A stretch of DNA of 64,000 nucleotides from Pedobacter sp. PACM 27299 (GTDB lineage: Bacteria > Bacteroidota > Bacteroidia > Sphingobacteriales > Sphingobacteriaceae). Shown piece after piece: positions 19,786 to 26,137 of the stretch. Under the pieces are notes generated by a model. The model was not told the DNA's origin. It searched no databases and saw only the letters and a program-made list of their open reading frames with translations. Location of the stretch: contig NZ_CP012996.1 of the NCBI RefSeq assembly GCF_001412655.1, forward strand, positions 2,232,001 through 2,296,000, written 5' to 3'. The first letter of the stretch is position 1. Each line of letters starts with the position of its first letter. The translations under genes were made by a program, and so were the position numbers.

Positions 19786-20676
19786 TTAAAATTTCATTCC
19801 CATAAGTTCACCTAACTTAAAAGCGTTTCCAATCGCTGTTGCAGCGCCATAATCTAAGATTGCACGGTACTTGTTGTGGTATTTTTTATACACGTATACA
19901 TCTCTTCTCCAGGCTTTATAATTGGAGCTATTCACCTGATCGATAATCGTAGAAATATTCTGACCATGCGCTTTCGTAGTGTGCCATATTCCACTTGGGA
20001 TATATAGTACTTCTCCTGCTCTTAAAGTAATGGTGGTAGGGGTGGCCTCTCTGAACCTGGGGTATTTTTCGTAATCAGGGTTAGAGATATCTATTGGCGA
20101 TCTCGATTCTAATAACCCGCCTTTTCCAGGATACATTAATTCTTCCTGATCCCTTGGGAAAATAATCACATCTTTTTCACCATACAGCTGAATCAGCCAG
20201 GCATGAACATCATAAGCGTCTTTATGGACTGAATAATGATTACCTGCACCGCCAATGTGTAAATCCATCCCGTTTCCTAGTTTATTCTTCAGGATTTTGT
20301 GGTTCAGCCAATTCGGTTTTACCAAGGTCATGTCCATGGGATCCATGTATCCCAGGATTTCCGGAAGCTGGGTGAGGATGTTGAACTTAACAGGGTATGG
20401 GGCTGGGTTTTCTTTAGTGCTATTGGCTGTTAAATCCAGCAATTCCGATATCGTGTATTGCTTGTTGGAAAACCAAGTGGTTCGGTCACCAAAATTTTTT
20501 CTGAAAAATTCGGGTGTAAAAATTAGATTGGATTTCCATACCTGGGTTGCATTTTCAAGGATGACCGGAATACCGGGTTTTTGATACTTCTCTATGAATT
20601 CCGTGTAAGAGAGGTCTTTCCTTCTTTCAATTGTTGTCATACGTTCCCTATGTTGAGCTATTGTTTGCGCAAACAT
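19786..20676 (-). CDS. Cupin-8/JmjC-like Fe(II)-dependent oxygenase-family protein
   Basis: This 296-residue protein has a cupin-like (JmjC-type) fold. An HxD iron-binding motif lies in SVHKDAYDVHAW and the distal His in IPSGIWHTTKAHG, followed by the beta strand of the jelly roll. Such proteins are 2-oxoglutarate hydroxylases of proteins or small molecules; the target here is unknown. An ATG at 20640 (MTTIERR) is an alternative start. It ends against a shared terminator. Confidence 0.82.
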   Translation of the reverse strand: MFAQTIAQHRERMTTIERRKDLSYTEFIEKYQKPGIPVILENATQVWKSNLIFTPEFFRKNFGDRTTWFSNKQYTISELLDLTANSTKENPAPYPVKFNILTQLPEILGYMDPMDMTLVKPNWLNHKILKNKLGNGMDLHIGGAGNHYSVHKDAYDVHAWLIQLYGEKDVIIFPRDQEELMYPGKGGLLESRSPIDISNPDYEKYPRFREATPTTITLRAGEVLYIPSGIWHTTKAHGQNISTIIDQVNSSNYKAWRRDVYVYKKYHNKYRAILDYGAATAIGNAFKLGELMGMKF

Positions 20677-20764
20677 TGAAATACCAGGTGTAAAAAGGTA
20701 TAAGAATTTTGCGTTAATCCCTATATGAAGTTAAGTATTTTTTAGAATAGTTAAAAACATATTA

Positions 20765-20772
20765 TATATTTG
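20765..20772 (+). promoter_or_regulatory. -7 promoter element of tRNA-Leu
   Basis: TATATTTG matches TAnnTTTG 21 nt before the tRNA 5' end and is followed by GCGAC, resembling other stable-RNA promoters in this window (for example TATATTTGCGCG at 25.26 kb). Confidence 0.6.
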
Positions 20773-20779
20773 CGACCCG

Positions 20780-22375
20780 CTAAGGAAATAAATGCCCGGA
20801 TGGCGGAATTGGTAGACGCGCTGGTCTCAAACACCTGTGGGAAACCGTGCCGGTTCGACTCCGGCTCCGGGTACATACCGGACTGATGTCCGAAGAATCA
20901 AAGGGTTGCTCGTAAAGAAGCAACCCTTTTTTATTGATTCTCTGGAGGTTATGCCGGAAGTTCGGGTCGATGAAAGCGGTTCTAAGTAGACCCCCAGCCC
21001 ATACCAGATTATCTTTGAACACCCCCCTCACAATCGCATGTTTTTGAAAGATGTTACATTTTTCATAGATCTCAAAAATATTGGTAAGCGCGGGCAGAAC
21101 CCGATCAATCAGACTGTCTATTTCTATTTTTTGTTTGGGATTTCCATTGAGGCTCATTTCCAATGTTGCTTTTTCTTCTTGATATTTTTTAAACCAGGTC
21201 TGATAAGTTGAATTTTCGATGTGATTATTCATGAATTTCTCTTCCAACTCTAGAATTTTGACATTAATTGCGCTGATCGCATTGAGTTTTTCTTTTAATG
21301 TTTCCTGTTTTTGTTTTAGCGGCTCAGCTAATAATGCTTTTGAAGCGAGCCTAAGAAATTCTACTTGCTGCGGTTCAAAGCAAATGTCTTTAAGGACTTC
21401 GTCAAATTGTTCATGCAATAATTTACCTGGTACATTCACGCTGGTATGGATATGGCATCTATAATATAGATAGTATTGCCTTCTCCCTTTTGACCATCCA
21501 GCAGTCATACTTTGTCCACACCAGCATTTTAAAACTCCTCTTAAGGGGAATTCTTCGTCGGGACGTACTTTCTCCGGACGTTTGTTGTTGAGCATTTTGT
21601 TTGCTGTCCAGTATTCAGCTTCTGTGATTATTGGTTTATGAATGCCCTTGACATATTTTTCAGGTAAATCTTTAAGGGCAGGAACTTTAATTAATCCAGC
21701 ATACAGGCAGTTGTTCAATATATCATGAATGGCGCTGTTTCCTTTGTTGGAGAATCCCATAGCCCTAACTGTTTTGTAGATGATGTAAGGAGCAATGCCA
21801 AGCAGGTAATCATTAAATATTCTTTCTACAATAATGGCTTGGTTTTGATCGATCTGGATATGATTCTTTTTTGAGCCATCATTAATGTTTTTATAGCCAT
21901 AAGGCGCGCGTCCAAGATAGCGTCCGTTTTCTTTAGCATTTCTTATCCCTTGCCTGGTTCTGTTGCGGATGGTGAAAAGTTCTTTATTGGCAATCATGTA
22001 ATCAAAAGCTCTTTTCATGAATACATCTGGATCAGATGTATCCAGATCCACCCGTTCATTTGTAGATAGCACTTTAACCCCATGAGTGCTTTCCAGATCT
22101 GCAATTTTCATTAAAGCTTCAGGTAGATTACGGCTGAAACGGTCATGATCCAATACAATGAGGTATTGGCATTCCCCTTTAAACTTCTTTAGGAAGTCCT
22201 CTAAGGCGCGATAATCTGGCCGGTCGAAGGTATAGCTGTCTTGTCCGTTATCTTTAAATAGCGCAATTATATTTAAGTTATTCCTTCGGCAATACTCTCG
22301 CACCGTCGATTCCTGGTATTCTAAAGATTTTGACTGGTCTTTGGTGCTTAATCTCAGGTATCCAATAGCGTTCAT
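20780..22375 (-). CDS. Large serine recombinase (site-specific integrase)
   Basis: The N-terminal resolvase domain (about residues 1-150) has the catalytic serine in GYLRLSTKDQS (S10) and LDHDRFSRN. A recombinase domain (about 155-290) includes APYGYKN. A zinc-ribbon-like region follows (LKCWCGQSM, YRCHIH), then a coiled coil (about 345-405). This is the architecture of large serine integrases. The frame continues through the antisense of the tRNA terminator and tRNA-Leu, so its last ~35 residues are encoded by tRNA sequence, which is typical of integrases inserted against a tRNA. The upstream partner gene overlaps by 4 nt (ATGA). Confidence 0.88.
   Translation of the reverse strand: MNAIGYLRLSTKDQSKSLEYQESTVREYCRRNNLNIIALFKDNGQDSYTFDRPDYRALEDFLKKFKGECQYLIVLDHDRFSRNLPEALMKIADLESTHGVKVLSTNERVDLDTSDPDVFMKRAFDYMIANKELFTIRNRTRQGIRNAKENGRYLGRAPYGYKNINDGSKKNHIQIDQNQAIIVERIFNDYLLGIAPYIIYKTVRAMGFSNKGNSAIHDILNNCLYAGLIKVPALKDLPEKYVKGIHKPIITEAEYWTANKMLNNKRPEKVRPDEEFPLRGVLKCWCGQSMTAGWSKGRRQYYLYYRCHIHTSVNVPGKLLHEQFDEVLKDICFEPQQVEFLRLASKALLAEPLKQKQETLKEKLNAISAINVKILELEEKFMNNHIENSTYQTWFKKYQEEKATLEMSLNGNPKQKIEIDSLIDRVLPALTNIFEIYEKCNIFQKHAIVRGVFKDNLVWAGGLLRTAFIDPNFRHNLQRINKKGLLLYEQPFDSSDISPVCTRSRSRTGTVSHRCLRPARLPIPPSGHLFP
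20794..20873 (+). tRNA. tRNA-Leu (anticodon CAA)
   Basis: An 80-nt cloverleaf can be drawn. The acceptor GCCCGGA pairs with TCCGGGT (first pair G-T), the D arm is GCG/CGC, the anticodon loop CTCAAAC carries CAA, a long class II variable arm follows, and the T arm is GCCGG-TTCGACT-CCGGC. The discriminator is A and CCA is not encoded. The anticodon stem CTGGT/ACCTG has a T-T mismatch at 28-42. The 3' portion acts as the probable integration target of the adjacent island. Confidence 0.93.
20852..20865 (+). repeat. tRNA-Leu T-arm copy of the 14-bp direct repeat (candidate attL core)
   Basis: GGTTCGACTCCGGC within tRNA-Leu recurs exactly at 44069-44082, and both copies are followed within 10 nt by GGTACA or GGGTACA. 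A tRNA 3' end duplicated at the far side of a recombinase-bearing island is the classical attL/attR pattern. Confidence 0.55.
20901..20933 (+). terminator. Intrinsic terminator downstream of tRNA-Leu
   Basis: AAGGGTTGCT (20901-20910) pairs with AGCAACCCTT, followed by T6. The hairpin also lies inside the antisense end of the recombinase reading frame. Confidence 0.8.
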
Positions 22376-22677
22376 GCTTCCTCCTTTAATATGATTTGAA
22401 TTATAATTTGTGCGAACAAGGTCAATAAGACCTGCTCGCTTTGACTAAACTTATGTTCGCTTTTTTCCAGTACTTTTTGAACTGGCAAGGGCAAAAAATC
22501 AAGTATGTACCCTTCGTCTGGTATCAAGATTATTTCTGGTTTGATGATTTTTGGATTTTCCTTTATTGCTGCCATAAAAACTGTTTTCAGCAATTTGAGT
22601 TTAATCTCAGTTTCTTTGTCCCATATGGGAGAATTACATTTCGTTAACAGAATTTTCTGCGATTTACCTTGGTTCAT
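22372..22677 (-). CDS. Small protein coupled to the serine recombinase, unknown
   Basis: This 101-residue protein has a 4-nt ATGA overlap with the recombinase start, so the two are translationally coupled. It is Lys/Ile/Leu-rich, without a signal peptide or recognisable motif. The C-terminal half (residues 60-101) looks amphipathic helical. An accessory role in recombination, such as a directionality or expression-control protein, is inferred only from coupling. Confidence 0.6.
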   Translation of the reverse strand: MNQGKSQKILLTKCNSPIWDKETEIKLKLLKTVFMAAIKENPKIIKPEIILIPDEGYILDFLPLPVQKVLEKSEHKFSQSEQVLLTLFAQIIIQIILKEEA

Positions 22678-22789
22678 TTTCAGAACTTTAACTCTTTTCG
22701 TAGTCCAATTTTCTTAAAAAAAATTGGAGCAAGCGGAAGTTGGGCAGTGCCTCACTTTTCCCTCCTGGCGCTATCGCTAAGGGGGTATG

Positions 22790-22880
22790 GGATATACTCC
22801 GGATATATCCTGCTAGCCTTTGGCTAGTTTAAGCGCACAAAAGAGTATATCCATGGATATATCCACAGCCAAAATTTGGC
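22790..22880. promoter_or_regulatory. Cluster of palindromic 10-bp sites upstream of the recombinase operon
   Basis: GGATATACTC (22790) and its exact reverse complement GAGTATATCC (22843) each sit beside the palindrome GGATATATCC (22801 and 22855). Between them is the hairpin CTAGCC-TTT-GGCTAG (22813-22827), and a near-palindrome GCCAAAATTTGGC follows at 22868. Four related half-site pairs ahead of an integrase operon suggest an operator or recombination-accessory site. The function is inferred. Confidence 0.5.
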
Positions 22881-23004
22881 AATGATTTAGTTTAATTATG
22901 TTTTAATTTCTTCAACAGCATAGCTCTACGAAAATCATTGATGTCCCTGAAATATTATACTATAAATAATTCCTCTCCTTAATAGATTGGAATTACAGCA
23001 GCCC

Positions 23005-23072
23005 GTTGTATAATCGATGACAATTTTAGTGAGCATCATTTGATCTCACCCTACGGCTGTACAAGCAGCCTC
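23005..23072 (-). ncRNA. Candidate guide RNA unit 2 of the dCas12f-like system
   Basis: Read on the minus strand, a 48-nt scaffold (23072 down to 23025) forms hairpin GGCTG-CTTGTA-CAGCC and hairpin GTGAG...CTCAC with an inner ATCA/TGAT pairing, ending CTCACTAAA. It matches unit 1 in the first hairpin and the CTCACTAAA end, with paired changes in the second stem. Sequence then diverges completely: the next 20 nt, ATTGTCATCGATTATACAAC, would be the guide if the TnpB/Cas12f order of scaffold then guide applies. The exact transcript ends are unknown. Confidence 0.55.
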
Positions 23073-23159
23073 TTATATTTTTAAATTCATTTAAGATAGT
23101 ATTTGTCAAGATCTTAAGTGAAGCCCAACATTGTCTATGTACTCAAAGAATTCCTACTC

Positions 23160-23228
23160 TTGTGGTTTCCTCCTGAACATTTAGTGAGTACAGATTTTGT
23201 CTCACTCTATGGCTGTACAAGCAGCCTC
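23160..23228 (-). ncRNA. Candidate guide RNA unit 1 of the dCas12f-like system
   Basis: This unit begins 10 nt after the dCas12f-like stop codon on the same strand. The 49-nt scaffold (23228 down to 23180) has the hairpin GGCTG-CTTGTA-CAGCC and a second hairpin GTGAG-ACA...TGT-A-CTCAC, ending CTCACTAAA. The following unique 20 nt, TGTTCAGGAGGAAACCACAA, is the putative guide. Units 1 and 2 start exactly 156 nt apart. Placement directly 3' of the effector gene matches how TnpB-family guide RNAs are encoded. Confidence 0.6.
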
Positions 23229-23237
23229 AAAAATTAT

Positions 23238-24335
23238 TTATTCCACTATTAATTGTATGCCTGCTTTTTCAGCTTTATAATTTATTTTGTCTTTCAGACT
23301 GTAATAACTCCAGTTCTGCAACAGAAAAGGGTCTTGTTTTGCGATTTCTTCCTTTTGTTCCTGATTGACCAGAATTAAAGTAGCGGCCTCATGTTTTACG
23401 CAAAGGTCTATTAGCATACGACTGTATAGGTGTAATTTATACTCTACATACCTTTTCTCCTGATGTTGATAGTCTTCTAAACTTTTTAGCTTTCTTTTTT
23501 TGCCATGACCACCTCTGTTAAAAGTAACCGCTTTTTTTACCCTATAGATGGCAGCCTGTATGGCTAATCTACGGTGCAAGAATTCTTCTTTATTACCAAT
23601 GGCGTATTGGTTATTACCAATTTTAACATTAACTGGATGTTCAATGGAAAGAGCGGCTTCTGCAATTACAGCGGTATCCAAAACATGTTGCTCTTTTTCA
23701 ATTTCGATGACTGCTAATAAAAATATTTTACTCTTATCCAACTGGATATTGCTGGTAAGGAGTTTCATCGTCCCATTCTTGATTCTGTTCAGAATAACCT
23801 TTTTATCTGATTTATCTTTCCCTAGATAGGTTCGGAATGGAATTTTAAAGAGTTTAAAACAGAAGTTTCTGTGGTCAGGTGTATGGTCTATTTTTGTAAT
23901 TGCTTCACCAGCAAAGGGCAGTGGAATGTCCTTTTTGTAATTTCTCAGAGATTTTTCACCTTTCCAATAGGCGACTTTCTCTTTATTAAAGTTTGCCAGC
24001 AATGTACTATTTAAGTTGCTAAGGATATTTGTTGGAATATGACCTTTAAAATGATTAGAGAGGAGTCGGTAGGTGGTGTTTATTCGGGAAGACTTGAGGA
24101 TACCATTCGGTTCTTTTTTTTCGTCAGCAATTTTAAGTTTGATTTCATCTGTTAAGTAGAAGAAGTCTTTGACTTGTTCTTGTACAAAATGATGGGTCAT
24201 AATCATGTTGGCAGAACGAAAACAGATCCATTGCCAATGGTATAGTTTTTCTTTAATTTCCTTGACAAAATGAGGGTCATCAGAATCGATCAGTAGCTGG
24301 ATCTTGCGGGTGATAATTATTTTATTATTTTCCAT
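23238..24335 (-). CDS. Nuclease-dead, truncated Cas12f/TnpB-like RNA-guided protein
   Basis: This 365-residue protein has the C-terminal layout of Cas12f/TnpB. The bridge-like region FNRGGHGKKRKLKSLEDYQ (272-290) is followed by a helical HxxSRxxxD-like stretch (YKLHLYSRMLIDLC, 299-312) and then NWSYYSLKDKINYKAEKAGI (341-360), the segment that precedes RuvC-III in TnpB/Cas12f. It ends at residue 365, so the zinc finger and RuvC-III Asp are absent. By eye the RuvC-I Asp position reads LSIEHP (E232) and the RuvC-II Glu position reads LVNQEQ, so cleavage is unlikely. Its start lies 4 nt after the sigma-like gene, indicating an operon. The inferred role is RNA-guided DNA binding that recruits the sigma partner. 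Confidence 0.75.
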   Translation of the reverse strand: MENNKIIITRKIQLLIDSDDPHFVKEIKEKLYHWQWICFRSANMIMTHHFVQEQVKDFFYLTDEIKLKIADEKKEPNGILKSSRINTTYRLLSNHFKGHIPTNILSNLNSTLLANFNKEKVAYWKGEKSLRNYKKDIPLPFAGEAITKIDHTPDHRNFCFKLFKIPFRTYLGKDKSDKKVILNRIKNGTMKLLTSNIQLDKSKIFLLAVIEIEKEQHVLDTAVIAEAALSIEHPVNVKIGNNQYAIGNKEEFLHRRLAIQAAIYRVKKAVTFNRGGHGKKRKLKSLEDYQHQEKRYVEYKLHLYSRMLIDLCVKHEAATLILVNQEQKEEIAKQDPFLLQNWSYYSLKDKINYKAEKAGIQLIVE

Positions 24336-24339
24336 GGCA

Positions 24340-24786
24340 TTACATTTTTACCTTTTTTATCTTGGTATAAGCCTGTACAAAAACCTTTTGAATATGATTT
24401 TGACTTAGGTTTAATGTTCTGGCAATTTCTTCAAAGCTGTATTGAAGCTCATAGCGCATATGTAGAATTGTAGATTGCTCTTCGCATAGATCGCCTTCGA
24501 ATTTGACCTTATTGGTTTTTCCGACAGTATTGAGCTTCTGGCTATTCTTTAAAATAGATTTTAAAGATTCCAGTGTTTTTTCAACTGTTTTTGCTACCTG
24601 ATAATCTGTTATGCCGCCAACATGCCATGCGATGCGTTCATAGCTAAATGAATACTTTATGCAGAGTCGTATGAATAACTGCTGGTTTTCGGGAAGGTTG
24701 GGAAGCACACTTTCCACCGGCCTCCATTGCTCGCTCATATTGGTATAGTGTATCAGTTTCTTCTTCTTCCCAAGGGTTGTATCCAC
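24340..24786 (-). CDS. Sigma region 4-like part of a split or frameshifted ECF sigma factor
   Basis: The 148-residue frame contains two helix-turn-helix segments of sigma-region-4 type: residues 29-80 (LPNLPENQQLFIRL, SYERIAWHVGG) and 100-146 (CEEQSTILHMRYELQYSFEE, IARTLNLSQNHIQKVF). It overlaps the upstream sigma-2-like frame by about 140 nt and lies one base ahead (+1). Joining the frames near 24715 gives a continuous ECF protein of about 260 residues. An internal ATG at 24738 (MSEQWRP) is an alternative independent start. It could be a genuine split sigma, a programmed shift, a mutation or a sequencing error. Confidence 0.65.
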   Translation of the reverse strand: MDTTLGKKKKLIHYTNMSEQWRPVESVLPNLPENQQLFIRLCIKYSFSYERIAWHVGGITDYQVAKTVEKTLESLKSILKNSQKLNTVGKTNKVKFEGDLCEEQSTILHMRYELQYSFEEIARTLNLSQNHIQKVFVQAYTKIKKVKM

Positions 24787-25126
24787 CTATATATTCCTGG
24801 TAATTTTCTAAATCATCCAGTTTTAGCATGTTTCGCTGGAATTTAGTGTTGGAAGTTTTGTAATAAGCTTTGCAACCGTCTGAAGTCCATTTTTTAACAA
24901 ATGTTTCAATATGAGCTGGGTCACTAATACTCTTTCTGATTAGCCAGAGTCTGAGAAAAGCGTCATTAACAATACAATCAGCATTGGTGTCGTCCTTTAT
25001 ATATCTTAAGCCTTTAAAATATAATGATGGATACAGGAGTTTGTAGAAAAAGTCAAGTCCCTTTTCATTTCCTTCTTGAAATTTGTTGAAATAATACTGC
25101 TGGTCAGTTAGCTTTTTACTTTTCAT
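24644..25126 (-). CDS. Sigma region 2-like part of a split or frameshifted ECF sigma factor
   Basis: Residues 12-95 of this 160-residue frame resemble ECF sigma region 2: YFNKFQEGNEKGLDFFYKLL, then LYFKGLRYIKDDTNADCIVN with the DAFLRLW helix that contacts core RNA polymerase and the -10 region. After about residue 137 the frame runs out of phase with the region-4 part and ends in unrelated sequence (PAVIHTTLHKVFI). It is first in the operon with the dCas12f-like gene, downstream of a promoter and a terminator-like hairpin. No anti-sigma gene is adjacent, in contrast to the FecI/FecR pair at 29.4 kb. Confidence 0.7.
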   Translation of the reverse strand: MKSKKLTDQQYYFNKFQEGNEKGLDFFYKLLYPSLYFKGLRYIKDDTNADCIVNDAFLRLWLIRKSISDPAHIETFVKKWTSDGCKAYYKTSNTKFQRNMLKLDDLENYQEYIGGYNPWEEEETDTLYQYERAMEAGGKCASQPSRKPAVIHTTLHKVFI

Positions 25127-25163
25127 GCTCGTAGTTTATACGAGTCTTATTGGAACTTGTGCT

Positions 25164-25254
25164 CAAAAAATAAGGGAGAGACACTATCTCCAATCAGTTC
25201 CCGGGGTCTAACTCCCATAAACGTGATTTTCAACGATAGTGCCCACTCCCTTAT
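25164..25254 (-). ncRNA. Structured small RNA or leader attenuator upstream of the sigma/dCas12f operon
   Basis: On the minus strand TAAGGGAG (25253-25246) pairs with CTCCCTTA and, inside it, CACTATC pairs with GATAGTG, enclosing a ~45-nt loop with a possible GGG/CCC pairing. The structure ends in a run of six T. A perfect -7 box lies just 5-6 nt upstream, so transcription would start at the base of the stem. It is either a ~90-nt stable RNA or an attenuator 38 nt before the sigma-2 start. It matches no RNA family I know. Confidence 0.6.
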
Positions 25255-25258
25255 CGCG

Positions 25259-25266
25259 CAAATATA
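25259..25266 (-). promoter_or_regulatory. -7 promoter element for the structured RNA/sigma operon
   Basis: TATATTTG on the minus strand, followed by GCGCG, matches TAnnTTTG and places the start of transcription at the first base pairs of the hairpin. No -33 TTTG is apparent. Confidence 0.55.
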
Positions 25267-25474
25267 GCACAATATGGTATGTGGGCATAATTTATCGCTC
25301 TCCGTTTATTTTAAATGTTAGACTTGGGAACGTGAGACTCTTTATTATACCTTAAAACGTTATTAACTTTTTCAACCTTAAATCATAAATCAAATATAAC
25401 AAAGAAAACTTGTATATGCAATTCATTCTTATTTAAGTTCATAATTGCATTATAATTATTATTCTTTTTGATTG

Positions 25475-25996
25475 ATGTCGAAAAGAGCGAAAATTTATGA
25501 AGCTGGTGGAGTGAAACAGATTATAGGGGCGAAATTGAAAGATAGACGCCTATTACTGGAGTATTCACTAAGCGATATTTCTGATATGACAGACTTTTCA
25601 AAATCAACCGTCATTAATTTAGAGAAAGGGATCGCTACTAATTTGGATTATTACATTGGCTACGCTAAGGCGGTCGACTTGAAACTCCCAAAGTTATTCG
25701 ACATTCCAATTCTATATAAACCAAAGTATGAGCTTTCTGAAGATAAAAAGAATAGAATATTTTTATCAAAAAAAATGCGGCAATTATATGCTAAGCATGA
25801 TTTCTTTAGAAATAATGTGACTGTGGATGATATTATATTGCATTTTGAAAAGACCAGTGAATTAAACAGATCCAGGAAATTGAGCATAGATGTTTCTAGG
25901 ATATTACTGAACTGGGTAGAAGATGGAGTTTTATATATTGCTGAAAAGCGGGGGCGTATCAATGTTTATTGTAAAGCTGAAAAGCTGCCAGGTTGA
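25475..25996 (+). CDS. XRE-family HTH transcriptional regulator
   Basis: This 173-residue protein has an N-terminal HTH of XRE type (about residues 18-68: LKDRRLLLEYSLSDISDMTD, FSKSTVINLEKG). The C-terminal half is of unknown fold. The ATG at 25475 is preferred over the TTG at 25472. It is divergent from the sigma/dCas12f operon across a 348-nt region, so it may control that operon or the island. This is inferred from position. Confidence 0.7.
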   Translation: MSKRAKIYEAGGVKQIIGAKLKDRRLLLEYSLSDISDMTDFSKSTVINLEKGIATNLDYYIGYAKAVDLKLPKLFDIPILYKPKYELSEDKKNRIFLSKKMRQLYAKHDFFRNNVTVDDIILHFEKTSELNRSRKLSIDVSRILLNWVEDGVLYIAEKRGRINVYCKAEKLPG

Positions 25997-26137
25997 TATC
26001 TATGTATTTCTCCGACGCTCATTTGTGACTTGCGAAATCCCCTAGCTCAAAATGCCTATAATGTTCCCGCCTTTAGTAATTATGGAATAGGGTAGATAAT
26101 GCGGAAGATCGCTCCTTATTTGTGTTGGTTTTGTCTT

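Noticed and set aside
20780..20900. The last ~40 residues of the recombinase frame as a genuine protein domain
   Set aside because: They are encoded by the antisense of a terminator and tRNA-Leu, so they reflect the integration site rather than selection on protein sequence.
23025..23228. A conventional CRISPR array formed by the two repeated elements
   Set aside because: There are only two repeats of ~48 nt, they are structured and not identical, and they lie 108 nt apart with no adaptation genes. Two scaffold-guide RNA units fit better.
24340..25126. The dCas12f-linked sigma genes as an ordinary FecI/FecR signalling pair
   Set aside because: No FecR-type gene is adjacent, the gene is split, and the operon continues into the dCas12f-like gene. 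The ordinary pair lies at 29.4-31.2 kb.
25164..25254. 6S RNA
   Set aside because: The element is only ~90 nt, half the expected size, and lacks the long double-stranded arms around a central bubble.
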